The position numbers were made by a program, and so were the translations under genes. Below are positions 1 to 8,134 of a stretch of 17,582 nucleotides of DNA, piece after piece. Every line of letters begins with the position of its first letter. The stretch's first letter is position 1. Source of the stretch: Leptofilum sp050292445 (lineage in GTDB: Bacteria; Chloroflexota; Anaerolineae; Promineifilales; Promineifilaceae); assembly GCA_050292445.1 (NCBI GenBank), contig JBNKLQ010000120.1:1-17582 (forward strand), given 5' to 3'. The notes beneath the pieces were generated by a model that worked only from the letters and a program-made list of their open reading frames with translations, ran no database searches and was not told where the DNA came from.

Positions 1-117
1 GGCGACTTCCCAAGCGCGTTCGAAGCGTTCATCCAGCTTTTTGCGCTCAGCCTATTGTCGCTTTTTATAGGTGGCTCGGTATTCAGCCATTTGTTCGGGA
101 GAGATGTTTAGCGTCAT
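1..117 (-). pseudogene. Start of a small charged-helix protein gene, broken by an in-frame amber stop; partial at window edge
   Basis: On the minus strand an ATG at 117-115 opens a frame beginning MTLNISPEQMAEYR and continuing through a basic stretch to a TAG at 54-52 (codon 22). The same frame then continues with no further stop to the window edge, reading AERKKLDERFERAWEVA. Both halves look like one amphipathic, charged helix. The style resembles the N-terminal helix that precedes a nucleotidyltransferase domain in some Chloroflexota and cyanobacterial proteins, but that is memory of the family, not proof. It lies 20 bp after the treS stop, so it could be the last gene of the sugar operon. 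No clear Shine-Dalgarno site precedes the ATG. A sequencing error, a true nonsense mutation, or a start downstream of the stop would all fit. Confidence 0.4.
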
Positions 118-137
118 ATCAAAAGTGTATCACATTA

Positions 138-1751
138 TTAGACAAGCCAATGGCCGGCAAACGGCCGTAATTCCACCGTCTGTCCCTCTGGGGCTAATTG
201 ATACTTGAATGCCGGGTTTGCGGCAAGCAAATCGGTGAATGTTTCTGATAAACTCAGTTGGGCTGTTTGGGGCTGATCGCTCAAGTTGAAGAAGCAGAGG
301 ACTGTTTGGTTGTTGGTGGTGCGGGTGTAGGCGAGAACGGCCGTATTTCCCGTTGCTACAAACTCAAACACCCCATTCCCAAAAGCAGGAATATTCCCGC
401 GTGTTTGAATCAAAAAGCGCATCAGGTTCAGGTAAGACGCCGGGTCTTTCTCCTGTGCCGCTACGTTGCGCACCTGGTAGCCGTACACCGCGTCGTCTTG
501 GATGGGGAAGTAGGTTTTGGCCGCGCTGGTGAAGCCTGCCTGGTGGCTATTGGTCCACTGCATCGGGGTGCGGCAGCCGTGCCGGTCCGGCAGCCAGATG
601 TTGTCCCCCATGCCAATCTCATCGCCGTAATAGACGATGGGCGTGCCTGGCAGCGACAGGAAGAGAGCGTGCAGCAGGAACCATTTGGCTTTGTTGTTGT
701 CTAGCAGCGGGGTCAGCCGCCGCCGGATGCCCATGTTGAGCTTCATGCGCGGGTCTGGCGCGTACTGTTCCCACATCCATTGGCGCACTTCTGGTGTTAC
801 CATTTCCAACGTTAGCTCATCGTGGTTGCGCAAAAAGGTCATCCACTGCGCATTTTGGGGAATATCTGGCGTGCGCGCCCAAATTTCCTCAATGGGTGTC
901 TTGTCACCTGCTTTTACCGATTGGTACAGTCGCGGCATGATGGGGAAGTGAAAACAAATCTGGAATTCGGGATTTTCTTCCGTGCCAAAGTAGGGCAGCA
1001 AATCTTCTGGCCATTGATTAGCTTCGGCGATGAGGACGCGACCTGGATATTCGTCATCGACCATGCGGCGCATTTTTTGCAGAAAGGCATGGGTTTCGGG
1101 CAGATTTTCGCAGTTGGTACCTTCGCGCTCGTACAGGTAGGGGATGGCATCGACGCGAAAACCATCTAATCCCATATCCAGCCAGTGGCGGATGACGTTG
1201 AACATCTCTTCATGTACCTGAGGATTATCGTAGTTGAGGTCTGGTTGGCTGCTGTAGAAGCGGTGCCAGAAATATTGTCCGGCGACTTCGTCGTAGGTCC
1301 AGTTGGACGCTTCGGTATCTAAAAAGATGATGCGGGCGTCGCTGTATTCGGTACCGGTGTCGCTCCAGACGTAGTAGTTGCGGTAGGGAGAATTTTTGTC
1401 TTGGCGAGCGGCCTGGAACCAGGGGTGTTGGTCTGAGGTGTGGTTGGTGACCAGATCGGTTACGACTTTGAGGCCGCGCTCGTGGGCAGCGTCTAAAAAT
1501 GCTTTGAAGTCGTCCAGGGTGCCATAGTCGGGATGCACTTCGTAGTAGTCGGCGATGTCGTAGCCATCATCTTTGAGCGGGGAGGCGTAGTGAGGCATGA
1601 TCCAGATGCAATCTATACCTAGGGATTGGATATGGTCGAGGTGCTGAATGGCCCCGCGAAAGTCGCCGTTGCCGTCGCCCGTGCTGTCCTGGTAGGCACG
1701 GATGTAGAGTTCGTAGAAGACGGCCGTTTTGTACCAGTAGAGATCGTTCAT
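138..1751 (-). CDS. treS: Trehalose synthase (maltose alpha-D-glucosyltransferase), GH13
   Basis: This cytoplasmic enzyme of 537 aa interconverts maltose and trehalose by intramolecular transglucosylation. It begins WYKTAVFYELYIRAYQDS, the typical TreS opening, and keeps the GH13 conserved regions: VTNHTSDQHPWF (about 102-113), GLDGFRVDA with nucleophile Asp201, LIAEANQWPED with acid/base Glu243, and FLRNHDELTLEMV with Asp311. The stretch YEREGTNCENLPETHAFL is characteristic of TreS rather than alpha-glucosidase. A short beta-sandwich C-terminus ends at PFAGHWLV, and no maltokinase domain is fused. It is somewhat shorter than many TreS proteins. It follows the GH1 gene by 65 bp and is probably the last intact gene of the operon. 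The nearest Shine-Dalgarno-like AAGGAA lies about 12 nt before the ATG, which is rather far. Two ACGGCCGT copies are read as TAV and one as RP. Confidence 0.93.
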   Translation of the reverse strand: MNDLYWYKTAVFYELYIRAYQDSTGDGNGDFRGAIQHLDHIQSLGIDCIWIMPHYASPLKDDGYDIADYYEVHPDYGTLDDFKAFLDAAHERGLKVVTDLVTNHTSDQHPWFQAARQDKNSPYRNYYVWSDTGTEYSDARIIFLDTEASNWTYDEVAGQYFWHRFYSSQPDLNYDNPQVHEEMFNVIRHWLDMGLDGFRVDAIPYLYEREGTNCENLPETHAFLQKMRRMVDDEYPGRVLIAEANQWPEDLLPYFGTEENPEFQICFHFPIMPRLYQSVKAGDKTPIEEIWARTPDIPQNAQWMTFLRNHDELTLEMVTPEVRQWMWEQYAPDPRMKLNMGIRRRLTPLLDNNKAKWFLLHALFLSLPGTPIVYYGDEIGMGDNIWLPDRHGCRTPMQWTNSHQAGFTSAAKTYFPIQDDAVYGYQVRNVAAQEKDPASYLNLMRFLIQTRGNIPAFGNGVFEFVATGNTAVLAYTRTTNNQTVLCFFNLSDQPQTAQLSLSETFTDLLAANPAFKYQLAPEGQTVELRPFAGHWLV

Positions 1752-1816
1752 AGGAAATTGTGGTTCCTTCTGTTTTGCAATTGAGTCATCTGCCTGTCAA
1801 TGACCCAGGGATTTAA

Positions 1817-3181
1817 TTACTCAGTTTTCAGACGATTGTGTTTGATCACGTCTTTGTACCAATAGGCACTGTCTTTGGGCAATCGCTGCTGTGTTTCGTA
1901 ATCTACATAGACGATGCCAAAACGTTGCGAGTAGCCCCGTGACCATTCAAAATTATCCATAAATGACCAGATGAAGTACCCTGCTACTGGCACGCCATTG
2001 GCAATGGCCCGATGTACCCCGGCTAGATATTGACGAAAGTAATCGATGCGGCGGGTGTCGGTGATACGGCCGTTTTCATCTGGTCCGTCACTGTAGCTGC
2101 ACCCATTTTCTGTGATGTAAATTTTGGGGGCATTGTAATCAAAATGGAGTCGATTGAGCAGATCATAGAGGCCGTCGGGGTACACTTCCCAGTTCATTTC
2201 TGTATAGCAGGCGTCAGGATTGGGGGAAGCGGCCGTTTGAAACTGATCCAATGAAACTTTACCGTTCATAATCTGGCGCGTGTAATTGTTCACACCAATA
2301 AAATCGACCGGGGTAGCGATAATGTTCATGTCCCCATCTTGCACATAGTCCAGGCCATGGGGGAGAAAGCCCTGCGCTTCGTAACAAGCCACCATGTCGG
2401 CGGGATAGTGGCGGCCAAAAAGGGGATCGTTGAACCAGCGGATGTAGTAGCCGTCCCAAAGGCGCGCCGCTTCTAAATCTTCCTCTGAGCGCGTTAGCGG
2501 GTAAGCGGGTTCATAGTTAGGCGCAATACCTACCTCTGCCTGGGGTGCATTGGCTCGAATGACGGGGACAGCCAGCCCGTGAGAGAGTAGCACATGGTGA
2601 GCGGCCCGCAGTGCCGCAGGCCAATCTTGCCAGCCGGGCGCGTGCAAGCCAACTTGGTGGCTCAACATGCTGGTGCACCACGGTTCGTTGTGGGTTATCC
2701 AATTTTTTACCCGGTCTCCCAAGCGGCGGCTTACCAAATCGGCAAGCGTTACAAAATGGTCAACCACATTTCGTTCTGGCCAACCCCCTAAATCTTGCAA
2801 GGTTTGGGGCAGTTCCCAATGGTAGAGGGTGATAAACGGCCGTATCCTTGCTTCTAGCAAACCATCTACTAACCTATCGTAATAATCCAGCCCTTTTTGG
2901 TTTATCTGGCTGCCACCATTGGGCAAAATGCGCGGCCAGCTGACAGAAAAACGATAGGCTTGGATGTTTAAGGAAGCCATCAAGGCAACATCTTCCGGCC
3001 AGCGATGATAATGGTCACAGGCGACATCGCCATTTTCGCCGTTACGGGTATTTCCGGGGGTGTGGGCAAACGTATCCCAATGTGATGGGGAACGGCCGTC
3101 TTCATTCCAGGCCCCTTCAATTTGGTAAGCAGAAGTTGCGACACCCCAACTGAACTGGTTAGGAAATTGCAAATATTTCAT
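1817..3181 (-). CDS. GH1 family beta-glucosidase / beta-glycosidase
   Basis: A complete 454-aa single-domain TIM-barrel GH1 enzyme, expected to hydrolyse beta-glucosides or related beta-glycosides with retention of configuration. It opens with FPNQFSWGVATSAYQIEGAWNEDGRSPS in the usual manner. The acid/base is Glu166 in THNEPW and the nucleophile is Glu358 in YITENG. The aglycone/glycone-site segments ITLYHWELPQ and GYFIWSFMDNFEWSRGY are also present. There is no signal peptide, so it acts in the cytoplasm on imported sugar. The ATG at 3181 has no visible Shine-Dalgarno site; the preceding bases are pyrimidine-rich and directly follow a hairpin. The gene lies 81 bp after the second permease gene. 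A beta-specific enzyme beside an alpha-glucoside-type importer and TreS suggests a mixed glucoside diet. The exact substrate (cellobiose, laminaribiose, aryl glucosides, galactosides) cannot be read from sequence. Confidence 0.93.
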   Translation of the reverse strand: MKYLQFPNQFSWGVATSAYQIEGAWNEDGRSPSHWDTFAHTPGNTRNGENGDVACDHYHRWPEDVALMASLNIQAYRFSVSWPRILPNGGSQINQKGLDYYDRLVDGLLEARIRPFITLYHWELPQTLQDLGGWPERNVVDHFVTLADLVSRRLGDRVKNWITHNEPWCTSMLSHQVGLHAPGWQDWPAALRAAHHVLLSHGLAVPVIRANAPQAEVGIAPNYEPAYPLTRSEEDLEAARLWDGYYIRWFNDPLFGRHYPADMVACYEAQGFLPHGLDYVQDGDMNIIATPVDFIGVNNYTRQIMNGKVSLDQFQTAASPNPDACYTEMNWEVYPDGLYDLLNRLHFDYNAPKIYITENGCSYSDGPDENGRITDTRRIDYFRQYLAGVHRAIANGVPVAGYFIWSFMDNFEWSRGYSQRFGIVYVDYETQQRLPKDSAYWYKDVIKHNRLKTE

Positions 3182-3194
3182 AGGGAAAATGAAA

Positions 3195-3222
3195 GAGCAC
3201 GTTACTATGAAGAAACGTGCTC
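3195..3222 (-). terminator. Hairpin between permease and GH1 genes; partial terminator or mRNA processing site
   Basis: GAGCACGTT (3195-3203) and AACGTGCTC (3214-3222) form a perfect 9-bp stem with a 10-nt loop. In the minus-strand direction it is followed by a T-rich run (TTTCATTTTCCC) that runs straight into the GH1 start codon. It could attenuate transcription into the enzyme genes or stabilise the upstream message. The short, interrupted U tract argues against a full terminator. Confidence 0.5.
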
Positions 3223-3262
3223 AATGATATGATGTGAACGGATTCTTGCCGTCTGCTGAAGA

Positions 3263-4177
3263 TTACCCTTTTACAGAACCAGCCAGTAGGCCGCGCACAA
3301 AGAATCGTTGCAATGAGAAAAATACAACGAGTGGCAAAATCATCGTAATGAATGCGCCAGCGGTCAATAAATGCCAATCTTGTCCACGTGACCCGACCAT
3401 CTCTTGCAACTGCTGCGTCAATACGGCCACATCAGGCTTCAAGCCAATGAAAACCAGAGCCACCAGCAAATCGTTCCAAACCCACAGGAATTGGAAAATG
3501 GCAAAAGAAGCCAGAGCAGGCACCGATAGAGGCAGCACCAGCCGGACAAATGTTGTAAAGTGTGATGCCCCATCAACAAAAGCAGATTCCATAATCTCGC
3601 GGGGTAGGCCAGCGATGTAGTTAAACAAGAGATAGGTGGCCAACGGCAAGCCAAAGCCCGTATGGGCCAGCCAAACGGCCAGGAACGTTCCCACTATTTC
3701 TAATTTGACATAGTCGCGCAAGATGGGGATCAGCGCCGTCTGTAGAGGAACAACTAACAGTCCCACAACAATGATAAACATAAACTTCCTGCCCGGAAAA
3801 TTCATCCAGGCAAAAGCATACGCAGCAAAAGCAGCAATGAGAATGGGAATCACCGTTGCCGGAACCGCAACCGCAATGCTGTTTAAGAAAGCCCGGCTCA
3901 AGTTGTCGCCACTGGATTCAATGACAGTCCCATCGGCATTTTCAATATCTTTGCCAGATAAAACCTGTCGATAATTATTAAGCGTGAATCTATCTGTGAC
4001 CGGTTCATCGCTGGTAAACGCTGTCCACCAGCCTGTTGTCCGAACATCATCAGCAGGACGGAATGAAGAAACGAGGAGGCCAAATGTTGGCAATGTCCAA
4101 ATAATGACCAGGATCAACAATGATCCATTGACAAGAATTGAACTCAGAATACGTCGTTGTTTTTGACTTTTTAGCAT
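3263..4177 (-). CDS. Carbohydrate ABC transporter permease, MalG/AglG-like (CUT1)
   Basis: Inner-membrane permease subunit of a sugar importer, 304 aa. About six hydrophobic segments are visible, the first at about 10-37, and a hydrophilic loop of about 55 residues follows it. The cytoplasmic EAA loop reads EIMESAFVDGASHFTTFVRLVLPLSVP (about 194-220), the site that docks the ATPase. The ATG shares one base with the stop of the preceding permease (TAATG), so the two are translationally coupled. A strong site, GAGGAGG, lies upstream inside the neighbour's end. No ATP-binding subunit follows; the next gene is GH1. The ATPase must come from elsewhere, as is known for MsmK-type shared ATPases in CUT1 systems. 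Assignment to the alpha-glucoside group follows from the binding protein, not from this gene alone. Confidence 0.9.
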   Translation of the reverse strand: MLKSQKQRRILSSILVNGSLLILVIIWTLPTFGLLVSSFRPADDVRTTGWWTAFTSDEPVTDRFTLNNYRQVLSGKDIENADGTVIESSGDNLSRAFLNSIAVAVPATVIPILIAAFAAYAFAWMNFPGRKFMFIIVVGLLVVPLQTALIPILRDYVKLEIVGTFLAVWLAHTGFGLPLATYLLFNYIAGLPREIMESAFVDGASHFTTFVRLVLPLSVPALASFAIFQFLWVWNDLLVALVFIGLKPDVAVLTQQLQEMVGSRGQDWHLLTAGAFITMILPLVVFFSLQRFFVRGLLAGSVKG

Positions 4178-5298
4178 TAAAATGCCTCCTCTTCCCGGAA
4201 CCGCTTCAAGTTGTAATACATAACGGGAATCGTTAATACAACAAGTAATATGGCTAACGCTGCCCCACGAGGTTGATTTTGGAAGGTAAACATCTCTTTA
4301 TACATACGATCCGCAATCACCTCGGTGCCGTTCCTGCCTTGTGTCATGACAAAAACGAGATCGAATATTTTTAGGGTCAAAATAACAATAGTTGTTGTAA
4401 CGGTAACAATTGTTCCGCGAATGTATGGGATGATGATACGGAAAAAGATTTGAACTTCTGTCGCACCATCAATTCGGCCCGCTTCCAGTAGTTCGCCGGG
4501 TACACTTTTCAAAGCCGCCGACAATAGAACCATAGCAAAACCTGTTTGCAGAAAGATGAGAACCCCAATTAGCATGAGGTTATTCCAAGGTTCTATGAGG
4601 AGCCAACCAATTCTTTCACCACCAAAGCTTTCCACAATTGCATTGAGCAAGCCAATTTGTGACTGGCCTGGTGCTCGCGAAGCATCATAAATGAAGCGGA
4701 AGATAACGCCAGCCCCTACAAAGGAGATGGCCATAGGCAAAAAGATAAATGATTTTGCTATCACTTCAAAGCGGCTGCGGTCCGCTAAAATAGCAACTAG
4801 CAAACCAAAAATAACGATGAAACTTGTTCCCAGAACGAGCCACAAAGCATTGTTTCGCAGGGATTCAAGCATTGCGGGGTCAGTGAAGGCAAACGTGTAA
4901 TTACCTAAGCCAAAGGTCGTTGTTCTATCGGCGGCCTGTATCTGGAAGCTCAGCCACAAGGTGCGGAACGTGGGAATGAGCAAATACCAGGATAAAATGG
5001 CCATGGCCGGGCCCACAAAGACATACGGCCGTAATAATTGCGATACGTTCCCAGGAAGTTGTTCTACAAGCCAATTGGCAATGATGTAAAGTAAAGCAAC
5101 ACCCCCTACACCCCAAATAATTGCAACCAAAGCGATGACCAATCCGTTAGCATTGCTTTCTCGCAAAAAGAGAAACCCTGCCCGCATGACAATAAAAGCC
5201 AAAACCGGAATAGACAGCGCCAGCAATAATCGGGCTAGATTTGTACCAAGCCAGCCAACAATACCACTAGGCTCCTTGACTTCTTCAAATGTTGCCAT
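4177..5298 (-). CDS. Carbohydrate ABC transporter permease, MalF/AglF-like (CUT1)
   Basis: First permease subunit of the sugar importer, 373 aa. Two N-terminal hydrophobic segments (about 20-46 and 52-78) precede the six-helix core, which starts at about residue 90 (YVFVGPAMAILSWYLLIPTF). This gives the longer N-terminus usual for MalF/AglF-type subunits. The EAA loop is ELLEAGRIDGATEVQIFFRIIIPYIRGT (about 269-296). The start is fixed by GGAGGAG a few bases before the ATG. The gene lies 120 bp after the binding-protein gene, with a perfect hairpin between them. It contains the only ACGGCCGT copy in the transporter section (5025-5032, read as RP). Its bases look more AT-rich than those of the exporter genes to the right. 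Confidence 0.9.
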   Translation of the reverse strand: MATFEEVKEPSGIVGWLGTNLARLLLALSIPVLAFIVMRAGFLFLRESNANGLVIALVAIIWGVGGVALLYIIANWLVEQLPGNVSQLLRPYVFVGPAMAILSWYLLIPTFRTLWLSFQIQAADRTTTFGLGNYTFAFTDPAMLESLRNNALWLVLGTSFIVIFGLLVAILADRSRFEVIAKSFIFLPMAISFVGAGVIFRFIYDASRAPGQSQIGLLNAIVESFGGERIGWLLIEPWNNLMLIGVLIFLQTGFAMVLLSAALKSVPGELLEAGRIDGATEVQIFFRIIIPYIRGTIVTVTTTIVILTLKIFDLVFVMTQGRNGTEVIADRMYKEMFTFQNQPRGAALAILLVVLTIPVMYYNLKRFREEEAF

Positions 5299-5346
5299 GT
5301 CTCCTCCTTCTCTTTCTCATTTATATATTCGTTTAATAAAACGTCT

Positions 5347-5387
5347 AAAGTTAGGGTGGTCGGTAAGTGGCCGACCACCCTAACTTT
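5347..5387 (-). terminator. Perfect 17-bp stem-loop between binding protein and permeases
   Basis: AAAGTTAGGGTGGTCGG (5347-5363) pairs perfectly with CCGACCACCCTAACTTT (5371-5387) around a 7-nt loop. In the gene direction the hairpin ends in CTTT and is followed by AGACGTTTTATT, an imperfect U tract. A second small hairpin (ATGCTC/GAGCAT, 5390-5405) sits just before it. The position after the binding-protein gene is where sugar-import operons often carry a leaky terminator or stabilising hairpin, giving more binding protein than permease. That role is inferred. Confidence 0.72.
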
Positions 5388-5418
5388 TTATGCTCTCACG
5401 AGCATGAAGTCGAACAAA

Positions 5419-6849
5419 TTACCGTGGCCATGTGGCGTCAATTGCTGGCAAAGCTTCATCCAGCGATTTACCAGTAACCCAGTCAGTAATCTCGGTCCAG
5501 AAAGAACCAGCACCTACAGCCGCTGGCATCAAGTCAGAACCGTCAAAGCGTGTAACTTCAGAGGCCAACAGCAGCTCTGCAAAACGACGATCTACATCTG
5601 ATGGGTACCAGTCCAGGTTAGAGTCTTGATGGGGGGAAATAAACCCACCAGCTTCAACCCAACCCTTCATGGATTCACCCGTTGCCAGGTATGCCATGAC
5701 GGCCCGTACTTCGGGGCGATCGTTGTACATAACAGCAATATCACCAGCAGTCAACATCGGTTCGCCATAAGCAGCGTCGATCATGGGGAAGTAGAAGAAA
5801 TCAACATTTTCGCCAATCACAGCGTCTTCTGGGAAGAAAGCTGGGATAAAGCTTGCCTGACGATGCATCCAGCAGCTCGGCGGATCATCAAACAAGGGGG
5901 TTGGCGCATCGCCAAAGGGTGTTGTTGCAATACCAATCTCACCACCTAAGACGTAATCCGGATTTTTCCAAATCTCAGCCATTGTTTCGATGGCATTACG
6001 TACTTCTGGGGAGTCGAATGGCAGTTCGCCAGAGGTCCAGGCATCATAGGTTTCCGGTGGCTGGGTGCGCAACATAACATCTTCGATCCAGTCAGTGGCT
6101 GGCCAGCCAGTGGCACCAGAACTTTCAATGCCAATACACCAGGGAATGCCACCGTCAGCAACGATCTGATCGCTCAGGGCAAGGAGTTCATCCCAAGTCG
6201 TGGGGATTTCATAGCCAGCAGCTTCAAAGTCATCTTTGGGGTACCAAACTAGGCTCTTAATGTTACCGCGATACCATACACCAGCGATCTGTCCACCTAG
6301 CATAGAGTCGTCGATCCAGCCTTGAGCGTATTGGCGTTCCAGGAAGTCCATACCCAGGAATTCACTGGGGTCAATAACGGCACCCTGAGCTACCAAACCT
6401 TCTACCAGACCGGGCTGCGGATGTCCGCCAATGTCTGGGGGATCGCCACCTTCCACGCGCACCTGGATGAGGGTTTCAAAGTCGCCAGAACCTTCATACT
6501 GAATATCGATGCCAGTGCGTTCTTCGAAAGCAGCTACAGAAGTTTCGAAGCGACGAGCATCTTCATCAACAAAGGCACCGAACATTTCTACAACTGTACC
6601 GTCGAATTCACCAGCTTCAGCACGTTCCAGGATATTGTCACCACCGACGAGATCCTCGGCCATGGCTTCATCTTCGGTATCAGCCATATCTTCATCTCCG
6701 GTATCGGCCGTATCGGTGGTATCTGCAGCGGTATCGCCACTATCAGTCTCGGCTGCATCTGGTTCATCGCCACCACCGCCGCAAGCGGCAAGGATGAAGG
6801 CGAGTGCCAGCAATATGGCTAGCAGTCTAAAAGATTTTTGGTTCAACAT
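5419..6849 (-). CDS. Extracellular sugar-binding lipoprotein of an AglE-like alpha-glucoside ABC importer
   Basis: Surface-anchored solute-binding protein of 476 aa that captures sugar for the two permeases. A lipoprotein signal is clear: MLNQK, a hydrophobic core, then LAAC with Cys23 as the lipidated residue. An acidic low-complexity tether rich in Asp, Glu, Thr and Ala follows (about 24-70), which should hold the binding domain away from the membrane. The mature domain begins near LERAEAGEFDGTVVEMFGAF. Segments such as YEGSGDFETLIQVRVEGGDPPDI and SSGATGWPATDWIEDVMLR recall the AglE group of alpha-glucoside binding proteins. Trehalose, maltose or sucrose are therefore plausible ligands, in keeping with treS downstream. 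The start is supported by GAGGAGGAC upstream. No copy of ACGGCCGT occurs in the gene. Confidence 0.9.
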   Translation of the reverse strand: MLNQKSFRLLAILLALAFILAACGGGGDEPDAAETDSGDTAADTTDTADTGDEDMADTEDEAMAEDLVGGDNILERAEAGEFDGTVVEMFGAFVDEDARRFETSVAAFEERTGIDIQYEGSGDFETLIQVRVEGGDPPDIGGHPQPGLVEGLVAQGAVIDPSEFLGMDFLERQYAQGWIDDSMLGGQIAGVWYRGNIKSLVWYPKDDFEAAGYEIPTTWDELLALSDQIVADGGIPWCIGIESSGATGWPATDWIEDVMLRTQPPETYDAWTSGELPFDSPEVRNAIETMAEIWKNPDYVLGGEIGIATTPFGDAPTPLFDDPPSCWMHRQASFIPAFFPEDAVIGENVDFFYFPMIDAAYGEPMLTAGDIAVMYNDRPEVRAVMAYLATGESMKGWVEAGGFISPHQDSNLDWYPSDVDRRFAELLLASEVTRFDGSDLMPAAVGAGSFWTEITDWVTGKSLDEALPAIDATWPR

Positions 6850-7000
6850 ATTTTCTTGTCCTCCTCGGATTTTGTGTTTAAACCAATGTAAAAAAACAAC
6901 TTAAGGTATCTTGCTCTTTTTAATCTTGCTATAGATTTACCTCCTTTTTGGTAGTCTGGTTTTTCATTGAATAAATCTCGATGATAGCGAATGAATATTG

Positions 7001-8017
7001 TCAAGAATGTTTTGCTTTTGCCGTTGTTTTTCGTTGGATGAGTTCGGTTGGCAAGATGATTTTTTGAGGTTGGGCTGTTGGATCGTGGATTTCTTCTAAA
7101 AGCAACTTGGCACCACGCTGCCCCGATTGAACTAGCTCTTGCCGTATAGTTGTTAAATGAAGATATTCTGTAATTTCGATGTCATCATAACCGATAACAG
7201 AAACGTCATCCGGTACAGAAATGCCGAGTTCTTCAGCAGCCCTGAGCACGCCAAAGGCCTGGGTGTCTGAGTAAGCAAAAATAGCAGTGGGTGGGTCGGG
7301 TAGAGTAAGTAGATCATGGGCCAATTTTTTGGCGGCACGACGGGAAAGCTCACCCTGGCGATGGTATTTGGGATGGAAAGGAATATCTGCCTCTGCTAAT
7401 GCTTTACGATACCCATTGTAACGGTCAATGACCGGCTGAAAATTAAAGGGATTTTCGTGCATGTGATCGCTCAGGTAAGCAATTTTGCGGTGACCAAGAT
7501 CAATTAAATGTTTCGTTGCTTTGTAACCACCTGCATAATCATCAATGATAATGTGACTTAGGCGAGGATGCGTGGCATCGACAAGCACTGTAGGAATGCC
7601 AGCGTTTATAAAGCTGTCAACTATATGATCTGTTGGCGCTAAGGACATGATGAGCAAGCCATCGACCCGGTCGTTACGGGCCAATTCCCGAAAATAATGG
7701 TCCCGTCTTGTGGTTGTTTCCACATTGTACAGAACAAAATCATATTCGCTTTCGGCCAGAACTTTATCAAGCCCCCGAAACCGCTCGACGTAGGATGCTC
7801 GTACGAAAAATGGTGCGATGACGGCCACCGTCATTGTTTTGCCAAGAGACAGGCGGCGAGCAATAGGGCTGGGAGTAAATTCTAGCTCTTCAATTGCGGC
7901 TAAAACCTTCAGGCGTGTCGTTTCACGAACAGCAGGATTGCGATTGAGTACCCGGGAAACTGTCCCGACACCAACACCTGCTTTTTTAGCGACGTCCCTG
8001 ATGGTAATGCTGGCCAT
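7001..8017 (-). CDS. LacI-family transcriptional repressor of the sugar operon
   Basis: A 338-aa DNA-binding regulator of complete family length. The N-terminus ITIRDVAKKAGVGVGTVSRVLN (about 4-25) is the LacI helix-turn-helix, and the hinge helix is around SPIARRLSLGK. A periplasmic-binding-protein-like sensor domain fills about residues 60-330, including GYDDIEITEYLHLTTIRQ near the end. Ligand is expected to be the imported sugar or a product of it. The gene is first in the minus-strand block and lies 151 bp before the binding-protein gene. A promoter and a palindromic operator of LacI type lie about 100 bp upstream, so it probably represses itself together with the operon. AAAGGAAA upstream supports the start. 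The gene contains no ACGGCCGT. Confidence 0.92.
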   Translation of the reverse strand: MASITIRDVAKKAGVGVGTVSRVLNRNPAVRETTRLKVLAAIEELEFTPSPIARRLSLGKTMTVAVIAPFFVRASYVERFRGLDKVLAESEYDFVLYNVETTTRRDHYFRELARNDRVDGLLIMSLAPTDHIVDSFINAGIPTVLVDATHPRLSHIIIDDYAGGYKATKHLIDLGHRKIAYLSDHMHENPFNFQPVIDRYNGYRKALAEADIPFHPKYHRQGELSRRAAKKLAHDLLTLPDPPTAIFAYSDTQAFGVLRAAEELGISVPDDVSVIGYDDIEITEYLHLTTIRQELVQSGQRGAKLLLEEIHDPTAQPQKIILPTELIQRKTTAKAKHS

Positions 8018-8104
8018 CAGATTTCCTTTGCTTAAGGTTTAAAAATGTATTCTGTATTGAGGATTGTTACTAAAATGATTTGAAGCCCTTCTTCCTATGA
8101 TTAC

Positions 8105-8133
8105 AGAACCGTGGAACCGGTTCCATAGGAACC
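8105..8133. promoter_or_regulatory. LacI-type operator cluster
   Basis: TGGAACCGGTTCCA (8112-8125) is a perfect 14-bp palindrome with the central CG typical of LacI-family operators. A second, overlapping inverted repeat is GGTTCC-ATA-GGAACC (8119-8133), and a near half-site AGAACC lies at 8105-8110. The perfect palindrome begins only a few bases downstream of the expected start of transcription, ideal for steric repression by the regulator encoded just downstream. Confidence 0.78.
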
Positions 8134-8134
8134 T

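Noticed and set aside
258..704. 148-codon plus-strand frame opposite treS
   Set aside because: It lies wholly inside a well-conserved enzyme gene and has no recognisable domain.
2229..2236. Near-matches GCGGCCGT (2229, 16634) and TCGGCCGT (6704) to the dispersed octamer
   Set aside because: They differ at the first base and were left out of the count so that it rests on exact copies only; they may be decayed or precursor sites.
6640..6780. Repetitive-looking DNA in the binding-protein gene as a tandem repeat
   Set aside because: It is explained by the acidic low-complexity tether after the lipidated cysteine; no fixed repeat unit is visible.
6929..6967. 12-codon leader-like frame (MKNQTTKKEVNL) before the binding-protein gene, containing an AAGGAGG string
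   Set aside because: No ribosome site precedes it, it has no run of regulatory codons, and no attenuator hairpin follows; likely chance.
6999..7004. Minus-strand TTGACA at the end of the LacI gene as an internal promoter for the binding protein
   Set aside because: No acceptable -10 box occurs 16-18 bp downstream.
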